Shown here: positions 9,091 through 16,464 of the stretch, in pieces
How the letters are laid out: the number at the start of each line of letters is the position of its first letter
How positions within the stretch are numbered: the first letter of the stretch is position 1
Source of the DNA: Pseudomonadota bacterium
GTDB taxonomy: Bacteria > Desulfobacterota > Syntrophobacteria > Syntrophobacterales > Syntrophobacteraceae
DNA length: 23,866 nucleotides
Direction of reading: 5' to 3'
NCBI GenBank assembly: GCA_023416335.1
Contig: JAEZHY010000008.1
Location: 1-23,866, forward strand
Translations under genes and position numbers: made by a program
Notes under the pieces: generated by a model
What the model was told of the DNA's origin: nothing
What the model saw: only the letters and a program-made list of their open reading frames with translations
The model's database searches: none

Positions 9091-10476
9091 ATGGCGAAAT
9101 ATTTTACGCGATATGGCGACGGCACTCCCACCGAGTTCTCGGAAAAAGAGCTGATGGAAGACCTTGTCGCCGGGACTGAAGATGCCGCAGATCGTGGGAA
9201 TATCCCGACTCTTTCCGACGATGAATTGAAGCATCTTTTCGACATCTTTGCCGGCCCTGACGCCTTTATGAGTGTGGAACGCGGCAGGGAAGTCATCATG
9301 AGCTATGACGCGGGAACTTTGAAGATACGCCGCGTGGGCGTAAACGTCGACCGCATCCAGGCCCTCCAGATCTATGAGAAGATTATGGGGGCGGACACCA
9401 TGGAGCTGTCGCATGTCGACTACAGCTTTAAACCTATCAAGCCCATCGTCACGATGGAGCAGCCGATCCTCGAGCAGGCTCTGTTAACGACGCACATCCC
9501 TTTGTTTTACGGAGCAATGCCCAACCTCGGCCTCTACACGCAACCGGACGGACCATTCCCGAACCCTGCGGAACTGATGCCGACCGGCCTGATAAAAGAA
9601 GCCAGGGAATCCCATGAGAAGTGCGTTGAGGATGCGGTCCGCGACATCGTTTTCGTAGCGAGTTGCATGTATGAGTCCGGGGCCGACGGCATCAACATCG
9701 ATTCGGTCGGCGCCGCCGGAGATGCCGACTTTTTGGCCGCCCTGCTGGCCTCGAAGAAACTCAAAGAGAAGTATCCGGATATCTGCATAGAACTCGGCAT
9801 GGCCGGAGAGTTCGTCCTCGGCATGCACGGCGAATTGGAATTCGAAGGAGTGCGCCTGGCAGGGCTCTATGCACACGATCAGGTCAAACTCGCCGAAAAG
9901 GCCGGGGTGACCATCTTTGGACCGGTGGTCAATACCAACACTACCGAGTCGGCGCCGTGGAATGCGGCGAGGGCCATCACCTTCACGAAGGCATGCGGCG
10001 AGGCGGCCGAGATCCCGATCCATCCAAATATGGGGATGGGCGTGGGCGGTGTGCCGGTGAACGATCATCCCCCTATTGACACGGTTTCCCGAATGTCCAA
10101 GGCAATGGTCGAGATTTGCCGCCTGGACGGGTTGTAGGTGGGGGTGGGCGATCCCCTCGCAATGGCCGTAACGCATGCGCACGCATCGGGCATGGGCGGA
10201 ATGCGGGCTGCCGGAGATCTGGTTGCTCGCATGCAAATGACCCGAGGCATGAGAATCGACGAAGCAAAAGCATACGTGGCCGGTAAACTGGGCATTTCCA
10301 TATCGGAGTTGACCGATCCTGTGATCATGACGGAGGTCCGTCAAGATCTTCAAATCGGTATCATGTCGCCGCTACCGGGATGCTCCAAGGGCATTGAGGC
10401 TAAGTTCAGAATTGCAAATCTGCTCGGCATTGAAATCAACTGTGTGAACAAATTCAAAAAGCGAGCCGGATTTTAG
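9091..10476 (+). CDS. mtbB: Dimethylamine:corrinoid methyltransferase with in-frame pyrrolysine (UAG) codon
   Basis: A 461-residue protein read through an amber codon at 10135-10137 (residue 349). The upstream part carries MtbB landmarks: GADTMELSHVDYSFKPIKP, IPLFYGAMPNLGLY, AGEFVLGMHGELEFEGV, GPVVNTNTTESAPWN and MGMGVGGVP. The downstream part continues without a break as VGVGDPLAMAVTHAHASGMG and MRAAGDLVARMQ, which are also conserved in archaeal MtbB. The context DGL-UAG-VGVGDP matches the known Pyl site of archaeal MtbB, so this is recoding, not a broken gene. The enzyme moves a methyl group from dimethylamine to the cobalt of MtbC, giving monomethylamine. I choose the ATG at 9091 because GGAGG lies 6 bases before it and MAKYFTRYGDG matches the family start; an ATG at 9076 is upstream of that site. 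The true stop is also TAG. Exact substrate specificity is not proven. Confidence 0.93.
10135..10137 (+). other. Pyrrolysine codon (UAG) inside mtbB
   Basis: This amber codon interrupts a continuous MtbB homologous sequence and is followed by 112 more conserved residues. A cognate tRNA with CUA anticodon and a complete set of pyl genes follow immediately, so insertion of pyrrolysine is expected. The base after the codon is G (UAGG). Confidence 0.93.
10140..10157 (+). promoter_or_regulatory. Possible hairpin just downstream of the Pyl codon (PYLIS-like position)
   Basis: Four G residues (10141-10144) can pair with four C residues (10153-10156) across an 8-base loop, with a G-T pair adding one step (10140/10157). 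A second G-run inside the loop could form an alternative pairing. The position, three bases after the UAG, is where a PYLIS-type element has been proposed in methylamine methyltransferase mRNAs. The stem is short and the bases also encode conserved residues (VGVGDP), so it may be coincidence. Confidence 0.25.
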
Positions 10477-10490
10477 TTTGAGTTCTTTAT

Positions 10491-10564
10491 GGGGGGTGGA
10501 TCGGATGATGATCATGCGGACTCTAAATCCGTACAGCCGGGTGCAACTCCCGGACTCCCCGCCA
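10491..10564 (+). tRNA. pylT: tRNA-Pyl, anticodon CUA
   Basis: The 74-base gene folds as a tRNA-Pyl. The acceptor stem is 10491-10497 with 10554-10560 (one G-U pair), with discriminator G at 10561 and an encoded CCA at 10562-10564. Only one base (10498) separates the acceptor and D stems. The D stem is GATC with GATC (10499-10502, 10510-10513). The anticodon stem has six pairs (10515-10520, 10528-10533), and the loop CTCTAAA carries CTA at 10523-10525. The variable loop has three bases (10534-10536), and the T stem is CCGGG with CCCGG around a 7-base loop. The six-pair anticodon stem, the short acceptor/D linker and the short variable loop are hallmarks of tRNA-Pyl. The D loop is 7 bases, larger than the 5 of the Methanosarcina and Desulfitobacterium forms. 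The gene begins 14 bases after the mtbB stop and is probably cut out of the mtbB-mtbC transcript. Confidence 0.96.
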
Positions 10565-10595
10565 CCTCAGAGGCATATGAAGGAGAGACGGTGAC

Positions 10596-11246
10596 ATGAT
10601 CGACCCATCGATTATTGAAGATGCCAAGAAGAAGATGGTCGCCAACGATAAACAGGGCATCATCGAAATCGCCACCCGCGTTATCGGAGCGGGTGGAAAT
10701 CCCCTGGATCTCATGAACGAGGCTTTTATTCCCGCCATAAATGAAGTGGGGAATTTATTCGGCCGCGGTCAGTTGTTCCTGCCGGAACTGATGCAGGCAG
10801 CCGATGTCATGAAAGCCGTTACCGATCTGATCAATGAAAAAGTCGAGGGAGAACAGGCATCGGGCAGAGGCGGGGGAACAATACTGATCGCCACCGTCAA
10901 AGGAGACGTACACGACATTGGAAAATGCATCGTGGTCTCCCTGATGCGCGCAAACGGCTTTACCGTCCACGATCTTGGCCGTGACGTGGAAACGGACAGG
11001 ATTATCGAGGGAGCATTGGAAGTTAACGCTGACGTGATAGGAACGAGCGCCCTTTTAACTACGACGATGTCACAGCAAAAAGTGCTGGAAGAGGCGCTCA
11101 AGAGTGCCGGACTCCGTGATAGGTTCAAAACTATGGTGGGCGGAGCACCGGTAACACCTCGATGGGCGGCACGGATTGGCGCGGATGCGTATGCGGAAGA
11201 CGCCCAGGATGGCGTCGTCAAAATGAAACAACTGCTTGGCAAATGA
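10596..11246 (+). CDS. mtbC: Dimethylamine-type methyltransferase corrinoid protein
   Basis: A 216-residue cobalamin-binding protein of the MtbC/MttC/MtmC family. It has an N-terminal four-helix cap with NEAFIPAINEVGNLFGRGQL and LPELMQAADVM, then a Rossmann-like B12 domain with DVHDIG (104-109). The histidine (H106) is the lower cobalt ligand. GTSALLTTTM and GGAPVT follow at the expected places. It carries the methyl group from MtbB to the folate methyltransferase. The start has an AAGGAGAG ribosome-binding site. The ATG overlaps a UGA (ATGA) that is in frame with mtbB. Assignment as the partner of MtbB rests on adjacency, because sequence alone does not separate MtbC from MttC. Confidence 0.92.
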   Translation: MIDPSIIEDAKKKMVANDKQGIIEIATRVIGAGGNPLDLMNEAFIPAINEVGNLFGRGQLFLPELMQAADVMKAVTDLINEKVEGEQASGRGGGTILIATVKGDVHDIGKCIVVSLMRANGFTVHDLGRDVETDRIIEGALEVNADVIGTSALLTTTMSQQKVLEEALKSAGLRDRFKTMVGGAPVTPRWAARIGADAYAEDAQDGVVKMKQLLGK

Positions 11247-11270
11247 TTATACCCCCGCGAGGGGGAATAA
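11247..11270 (+). promoter_or_regulatory. Hairpin with GCGA tetraloop directly after mtbC
   Basis: TTAT plus CCCCC pairs with GGGGG plus ATAA, with one A-A mismatch and a GCGA tetraloop of the GNRA type. It begins at the base after the mtbC stop codon. No T-tract follows, so it is not a typical terminator. It may stabilise or end-trim the mtbC mRNA and separate expression of the methyltransferase genes from the pyl genes (inference). Confidence 0.45.
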
Positions 11271-11308
11271 CCGCCTTCAAAGCGAGTCACCGCGGTGTTG
11301 ATCAAAAA

Positions 11309-11331
11309 GCAGGCTGAACGCAATCGCCTGC
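11309..11331 (+). promoter_or_regulatory. Second hairpin in the mtbC-pylSc gap
   Basis: GCAGGC pairs with GCCTGC around an 11-base loop. It is followed by AAAAGGGGG rather than a T-tract. Together with the hairpin at 11247-11270 it makes the 127-base gap between mtbC and pylSc a structured region. The function is unknown; processing or attenuation is possible. Confidence 0.3.
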
Positions 11332-11373
11332 AAAAGGGGGTGAGTCTATAGATTTGAGAGCTGGGTAAAGTGG

Positions 11374-12252
11374 ATGCAGAAGAAAATCAGGAGAAACTTC
11401 GGGAGAAACGGTGTGGTGACCTGGACAATGGTTCAGCAGCAAAGGCTAAAAGAGTTGGATGCCCCTCCGGATGAGTTCGAAAGGGAATTCAACGATCCCG
11501 ATATGCGGGATCGGAGCTTTCAGTGCCTGGAAATGGAATTGGTCAAAGTTCAGCAGTCTCTTTTAAAAGACTTTTTCCAGGTCCGCCTGAGTCCCGGGAT
11601 TGTCGAACTTGAGCATCGACTGGCAGGGGCGCTTATTGCGCAGCGATTTGCCCGGGTCGCCACACCGACCATAATGTCGAGATCCCATTTGTCACGGATG
11701 TCCATTACCGATGACCACCCGCTGTCCCGCCAGATCTACTGGATAGACCGCAAACAATGCCTGCGGCCTATGCTGGCGCCGCATCTCTACTACCTGATGA
11801 AAGACCTGGTGCGTCTCTGCCCGAAGCCCATACGTTATTTCGAAATAGGCCCCTGTTTTCGAAAGGAGACGCAGGGTGCCCGGCATGCCGGGGAATTTAC
11901 CATGCTGAACATGGTGGAAGTGGGCACCCCCGCGGAGGAACGTCTCAATCGACTGCAGGAAATGGGAAATCTGGTGGCGCGAGCCGCCGGCCTTGAGGAT
12001 TTCGGGTTTGAGGTCGAGACTTCGGAGGTTTATGGGGAAACAATTGACCTGGTGGGGAGCCGTGAAAAGATCGAGGTCGGCTCGGGCGCGATGGGGCCCC
12101 ACCGGCTCGATGCCGCATGGGGAATCACCGATACTTGGGTTGGATTCGGATTCGGCCTGGAACGTCTGCTGATGGTTGCGCAAGGCCATGAGAGCCTGGG
12201 CAGAAACTGCCGAAGCCTCAGATATCTGGATGGTATCCCTTTGCGGATTTAG
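11374..12252 (+). CDS. pylSc: Pyrrolysyl-tRNA synthetase catalytic domain (PylSc)
   Basis: A 292-residue class II aminoacyl-tRNA synthetase domain matching the separate catalytic protein of bacteria. Motif 2 includes FEIGPCFRKE (R163). The active-site stretches CLRPMLAPHLYYL (129-141) and EFTMLNMVE (N179) line the pyrrolysine pocket, and Y220 (VYGET) corresponds to the pocket-capping tyrosine. Motif 3 is GFGFGLERLLMV (257-268). The position equivalent to Cys348 of the Methanosarcina mazei enzyme is Val here. The protein charges pyrrolysine onto tRNA-Pyl together with PylSn. The ribosome-binding site is weak (GGGTAAAG about 6 bases upstream). It stops with TAG; five sense codons later an in-frame UGA overlaps the pylB start. 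Confidence 0.95.
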   Translation: MQKKIRRNFGRNGVVTWTMVQQQRLKELDAPPDEFEREFNDPDMRDRSFQCLEMELVKVQQSLLKDFFQVRLSPGIVELEHRLAGALIAQRFARVATPTIMSRSHLSRMSITDDHPLSRQIYWIDRKQCLRPMLAPHLYYLMKDLVRLCPKPIRYFEIGPCFRKETQGARHAGEFTMLNMVEVGTPAEERLNRLQEMGNLVARAAGLEDFGFEVETSEVYGETIDLVGSREKIEVGSGAMGPHRLDAAWGITDTWVGFGFGLERLLMVAQGHESLGRNCRSLRYLDGIPLRI

Positions 12253-12266
12253 TCACAGGCGGCGAA

Positions 12267-13409
12267 ATGATCCGAACGTACTCCAAGGTACAACTTGAGA
12301 ACATTCTTGCCAAAGCCTTCGAAGGTGAGCGGCCGGCAAAACCCGATATTCGCACCCTTCTGTCCATGCGCGACCCCGATCCGCTGGATATGCTCTTCAG
12401 AACCGCCAGGTCGATTCGCTGCAGGCATTTCGGTTCACGCGTATTTCTTTACGGTTTTTTGTACTTCAGTACCCATTGCCGGAACAATTGCACGTTCTGT
12501 CATTTTCGCCACCATAATGCAAGTCTTCCCCGTTATCGCAAAACCGCCGATGAGGTAGTTTCGGCCGCTCTTGCGATCGCCGATTCAGGTATTCATTTAT
12601 TGGACCTTACGATGGGCGAGGACCCCGCCTATCTCCAAACCGGGGGTGATACGGAAAACCCGCTCTGCGGGCTGGTCGAGGCCGTGAGAAAAGCAACCGG
12701 TCTTCCGCTCATGGTTTCGCCGGGCCGGGTTTCCGACAGGACCCTGGCGCGACTTGCCGATATCGGGGCCGATTGGTACGCATGCTATCAGGAAACACAC
12801 AATCCCCTTCTGTTTGATTCTCTTCGTATCGGTCAGAACTTTGATACCCGGATGGAAGTAAAACGCACCGCGCAAAAATTGGGGATGTTCATCGAAGAAG
12901 GAATTCTGTGCGGTGTAGGCGAGACCCTGGACGACATAGCCGATTCCATCTGTAAAATGAGAGACCAGGACGCGGACCAGGTAAGGGTGATGAGCTTTGT
13001 CCCTCAGGAAGGAGCGCCGCTGGCCGGCGGCCGAGGAACGGACCCTCTGCGGGAACTGGTTACGCTGGCGGTTATGCGGCTGGTTTTGCCGGACCGGTTA
13101 ATTCCTGCCTCACTGGATGTGGATGGACTTTCCGGGTTAAAGGCCCGCCTTGATTCGGGGGCAAACGTGATAACGTCCCTGATTCCCCCCGGCAACGGCC
13201 TGGCCGGGGTGGCAAATTCTTCCCTGGACATCGAAGATTCGCGAAGAACAGTGGCAGGGGTGATGCCCGTACTGACAAAGTGCGGGCTTGAACCTGCAAC
13301 GCTTCGAGAATACCGGGACTGGCTTTCGCTTCGGCATCAGCGGAAGCATGCCGGAGAAGATGACGGCCCTGCAAGTTTTCCGAGTGCCGGCGGAGGAATG
13401 GCTCCATGA
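12267..13409 (+). CDS. pylB: Methylornithine synthase, radical SAM (PylB)
   Basis: A 380-residue radical SAM enzyme. The cluster motif is C71-x3-C75-x2-C78 in THCRNNCTFC, and the frame carries the family features LLDLTMGEDP, VSPGRVS and YQETHNPLLFDSLRIGQNFD. PylB isomerises L-lysine to (3R)-3-methyl-D-ornithine, the first step of pyrrolysine synthesis. It overlaps pylD by 4 bp (ATGA) and its own start overlaps a UGA in the pylSc frame. No ribosome-binding site is clear beyond AGGCGG about 5 bases upstream. BioB or HydE are the nearest relatives, but the context makes PylB certain. Confidence 0.95.
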   Translation: MIRTYSKVQLENILAKAFEGERPAKPDIRTLLSMRDPDPLDMLFRTARSIRCRHFGSRVFLYGFLYFSTHCRNNCTFCHFRHHNASLPRYRKTADEVVSAALAIADSGIHLLDLTMGEDPAYLQTGGDTENPLCGLVEAVRKATGLPLMVSPGRVSDRTLARLADIGADWYACYQETHNPLLFDSLRIGQNFDTRMEVKRTAQKLGMFIEEGILCGVGETLDDIADSICKMRDQDADQVRVMSFVPQEGAPLAGGRGTDPLRELVTLAVMRLVLPDRLIPASLDVDGLSGLKARLDSGANVITSLIPPGNGLAGVANSSLDIEDSRRTVAGVMPVLTKCGLEPATLREYRDWLSLRHQRKHAGEDDGPASFPSAGGGMAP

Positions 13410-14260
13410 CGATTCTTCAGAAACAGGACATCGCGGATATAGCCGGGAATCTTGCAGCCTATGACAGGAAGCTGCAATCGATATTGGGTTGCGGACTCAG
13501 GGAACTGGCGTTGAAATCAACGGGCAAAGATCCGGACAGTTTTGATGAGAAATCCTTCTCCAAACATGTCGCCATCGTGCCCATGACGTGCGGAAAGGGG
13601 CTAATTCCGGGTTTTTCCGAGACCCTTCAATCCATTGCCCGGCATTTGGGCTTTTCGGCTTATGTAACGAGATCTACCGATGCCGCTGGAGTGGCGGAAG
13701 CCTTCGAATCGGGGGCGGACATTCTGCTGCAGGCAGACGATGACCGGTATACCGCGATCGATCTGCGCGGTCGCAGGGTTGTGGACAATTCGGAGGCAAC
13801 CGGAGCGGGGTTTGCAACAGGTCTGGCGCTTATGGCCGGCGGAGTGGAGAGACGGGGGGTTCTCGTGATCGGCTGCGGTCCGGTCGGCCGCTCCGCCGCC
13901 GCCACCCTGTATGCAAAGGGAGGCCGGATTGCTCTTTTCGATATCGATCCCGACGCGGCGCGTAAGGCTGCCGCAAGCATTCAGGCGGCGGCTCATGGTC
14001 TGCCCCTGACGGTGGAGAAAGATTTACGCTGCGCTTTTCGCCAATATAGCCTGGTACTGGATGCAACCCCCACAGCGGCTTTTATCGACTGCGGAGATAT
14101 CTGTGAAGAAACGATAATCGCCGCGCCCGGGGTTCCGCTGGGCGTAACCGGCGCCGCAGTCCGCCGTTTGGGTCGCCGCCTCCTCCACGATCCGCTTCAA
14201 ATCGGCACGGCAACGATGCTGTTGGATGCGGCGATGAATGTTCCACCCGCAAGACTTTAA
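13406..14260 (+). CDS. pylD: Pyrrolysine biosynthesis dehydrogenase (PylD)
   Basis: A 284-residue NAD-dependent enzyme with an N-terminal helical domain and a Rossmann domain marked by VLVIGCGPVGRSAA (GCGPVG at 156-161), with an acidic ribose-binding position at the end of the next strand (LFDID). VPMTCGKGLIPGFSETL and VDNSEATGAGFATGL are typical of PylD. It oxidises the terminal amine of 3-methylornithyl-lysine to an aldehyde, which cyclises to give pyrrolysine. It overlaps the end of pylB, which implies coupled translation. The stop is TAA. Confidence 0.94.
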   Translation: MTILQKQDIADIAGNLAAYDRKLQSILGCGLRELALKSTGKDPDSFDEKSFSKHVAIVPMTCGKGLIPGFSETLQSIARHLGFSAYVTRSTDAAGVAEAFESGADILLQADDDRYTAIDLRGRRVVDNSEATGAGFATGLALMAGGVERRGVLVIGCGPVGRSAAATLYAKGGRIALFDIDPDAARKAAASIQAAAHGLPLTVEKDLRCAFRQYSLVLDATPTAAFIDCGDICEETIIAAPGVPLGVTGAAVRRLGRRLLHDPLQIGTATMLLDAAMNVPPARL

Positions 14261-14287
14261 ACCGGAAACACGGCAATGGAATAAGGT

Positions 14288-14665
14288 ATGTGCACCGTCC
14301 GGAAGGAAGAGAAAAAGAGGTATTACCGAAAGCGGATCGAACTGTTTCGATTGATCCGGAAAATCAAGCTGTGGCCGTCCCGCCAGGGCATTCTGCACGG
14401 GATTCAATCCGTGGAGATCCTTGGTGCTCAGGCAAGAATTACCACCCACTGCAATGAAACGTTCATTGTCCGAAATTCCTTGAACAGCCGGGCTGCTCGC
14501 TGGCTTCGCAACAAGTGGTTTTCCGTGAGTTGCAGCGCCTGCAAGGTCCCGCAGTGGAAATTAGACAAATACAATGCCACGCTTTTCAGTCGCAACAGCG
14601 GGTCAACGCTGCTCGAAACTGCCCGAAAGGACCTTCCGAATGGTCCGTCGGAGACAGTACGGTAA
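14288..14665 (+). CDS. pylSn: Pyrrolysyl-tRNA synthetase N-terminal tRNA-binding protein (PylSn)
   Basis: A 125-residue protein that matches the separate PylSn of bacteria. The core reads KIKLWPSRQGILHGI, then ITTHCNETFIVRNSLNSRAA, then RWLRNKW and a CxxC pair (SCSAC). Likely zinc ligands are H37, C55, C82 and C85, as in the N-terminal domain of archaeal PylS. It binds the T-arm and variable loop of tRNA-Pyl and raises its affinity for PylSc. A TAA codon lies two codons before the ATG, so the start cannot be further upstream. The ribosome-binding sequence TAAGG is very close to the start, so initiation may be weak. The last 25 or so residues lack recognisable features. Confidence 0.93.
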   Translation: MCTVRKEEKKRYYRKRIELFRLIRKIKLWPSRQGILHGIQSVEILGAQARITTHCNETFIVRNSLNSRAARWLRNKWFSVSCSACKVPQWKLDKYNATLFSRNSGSTLLETARKDLPNGPSETVR

Positions 14666-14679
14666 GGGAGGGAATAAGC

Positions 14680-16464
14680 ATGCAGGGCGTATTTAACAGG
14701 ATTCTCAAGGTGGATCTGACGGGCAAAACGTTCGATATCGAGTCTTTGCCTTCGCATATCTACGAAACGTATCTTGGCGGAAAAGGGCTCGCAACATATC
14801 TGCTTTTCCGGCTTAACCCTCCCGGTGTCGATCCACTTTCCCCCGACAACCATATCATCTTTACTACCGGCCCGGTCGCGGGAAGCACCATTTGGGGCTC
14901 CTGCCGATACGGCGTTTTTACCAAATCGCCGCAGACCGGTTTCTACTCGGAGTCCTACTCCGGAGGGAAGACGCCGGAAGCGATGGACAGTGCCGGGTTC
15001 GACGCCATTGTCATCAGCGGCCGTTGCGATTCTCCCATGATATTGACAATTGATCCGGAAGGGGCGGTTTTCCATGATGCCGGCGATATATGGGGCCGGG
15101 ATACCTTTGAAACTGAAGATGTATTGCTGGAGCGGTTTCAACGAACCGGCGAGGGTTACGGTCGCGCAGGGGCGATCGTTATCGGGCCTGCTTCGGAAAA
15201 CCTCGTGAGTTTCGGAGTGATTGAAAACGATTACTGGCGTTCGGCCGGACGTACGGGAGTGGGTACGGTAATGGGCGCCAAGCGCCTCAAGGGCATCGTT
15301 TTCCAGGGAAATCGGCGGCGTCCGGTGGCCGATCCCGAAATGGTACGAGAGATTTCATCGAGCATTTCAAGACTCGGGAAGACTAATCCCGGCGTAAAGG
15401 CCTACAAGGCCAACGGAACTCCCATGATGGTGAAGGTTCTCAATACTGCCGGGGCGTTTCCTACCCGGTACTGGTCTCAGGGGGTCTTCGAGCACTGGGA
15501 GAAGATCAGCGCCGAGGCGCTCCACAGCCGGTGCGACGTTACCCCAAGGGCTTGCCTCAAGTGCCTCATGGCATGCGGGCGGATGACCCGGGTCCGGGAA
15601 GGACGGCATGCAGGTCTGCGTCTCGAAGGTCCGGAGTATGAGACGATATACGCTTTCGGGGGGCTCTGCCTGATCGACAGTATCGAGGAGATCGTTTACC
15701 TCAACGATATTTGCGACCGTTTGGGAATGGACACGATAACCGCGGGCAACCTCTGCGCATTTGCCATCGAGGCCGGGCGCCGGGGAAGAATCGACGCTCG
15801 TATCGATTACGGCGAAGTCGACGCCATCGCCGAACTGCTGGGAAAAATCGCCTGCAGGGAAGGAATAGGCGACGTTCTCGCCAGAGGCATCCAGTATGCG
15901 GCAAGAGAATGGAACCTGGAGGATATCGCCGTCCACTCCAAAGGTCTTGAACCGGCAGGGTACGATCCCAGAGTGCTCAAGGGCATGGGCCTGGCTTATG
16001 CCACCTCTGACCGGGGCGCCTGTCATCTGCGGTCCACATTCTATAAGCCGGAACTTTCAGGAATGATGCCCCCCGAGCAGATTGAGGGCAAAGCCGAGTT
16101 GTTCCTGGACTATGAGGACCGCCTGACCCTGTTTGATGTTCTCATATTATGCCGGTTCTATAGGGACATTTACACATGGGAACTTCTGGAAAGATCGATC
16201 AATGCGATCACGGGCCTCCATGTAGGCAAGAAACAGCTTCAGGATATTGCCGCTTCCATCTCGACTCTGGTTCGAAGATTCAACATTCGCGAAGGGCTGA
16301 CATCCGAAGACGATAATCTGTCGAAAGGCCTCTATAGAAAGCTCCGGGATTCGGAGCATCAGCTCAAGCCGGAAGAACTCGAGCACATGGTCCAGGACTA
16401 TTACCGGCTGCGGGGATGGGATACGAACGGCTGCCCACCGCCGGAAGCCTTATCGGCCGTTTAG
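14680..16464 (+). CDS. Aldehyde:ferredoxin oxidoreductase (tungsten-pterin, AOR family)
   Basis: A 594-residue enzyme of the AOR family, a typical length. The N-terminal domain starts GVFNRILKVDLTGKTF and has YLGGKGLATYLLF and the pterin-binding region RYGVFTKSPQTGFYSES. The [4Fe-4S] ligands are C292, C295 and C299 in ACLKCLMACG, with C491 in LILCRFYRD as the fourth. SDRGACHLRSTFY and GWDTNGCPP are also typical. AOR enzymes oxidise aldehydes to acids and reduce ferredoxin. AGGGAGG lies before the ATG, 14 bases after pylSn, so it belongs to the pyl operon although it is not a known pyrrolysine gene. It might oxidise succinate semialdehyde from the GabT-like enzyme (inference). It ends with TAG, and the frame continues open into pylC. 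Confidence 0.92.
   Translation: MQGVFNRILKVDLTGKTFDIESLPSHIYETYLGGKGLATYLLFRLNPPGVDPLSPDNHIIFTTGPVAGSTIWGSCRYGVFTKSPQTGFYSESYSGGKTPEAMDSAGFDAIVISGRCDSPMILTIDPEGAVFHDAGDIWGRDTFETEDVLLERFQRTGEGYGRAGAIVIGPASENLVSFGVIENDYWRSAGRTGVGTVMGAKRLKGIVFQGNRRRPVADPEMVREISSSISRLGKTNPGVKAYKANGTPMMVKVLNTAGAFPTRYWSQGVFEHWEKISAEALHSRCDVTPRACLKCLMACGRMTRVREGRHAGLRLEGPEYETIYAFGGLCLIDSIEEIVYLNDICDRLGMDTITAGNLCAFAIEAGRRGRIDARIDYGEVDAIAELLGKIACREGIGDVLARGIQYAAREWNLEDIAVHSKGLEPAGYDPRVLKGMGLAYATSDRGACHLRSTFYKPELSGMMPPEQIEGKAELFLDYEDRLTLFDVLILCRFYRDIYTWELLERSINAITGLHVGKKQLQDIAASISTLVRRFNIREGLTSEDDNLSKGLYRKLRDSEHQLKPEELEHMVQDYYRLRGWDTNGCPPPEALSAV

Noticed and set aside
9091..10476. mtbB as a pseudogene split by a nonsense mutation
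   Set aside because: Both sides are conserved, the stop is UAG at the known Pyl position, and tRNA-Pyl and the pyl genes follow.
14515..14679. Longer AOR start inside pylSn
   Set aside because: It would overlap pylSn by about 150 bases; the ATG at 14680 has a strong ribosome-binding site and the family N-terminus.
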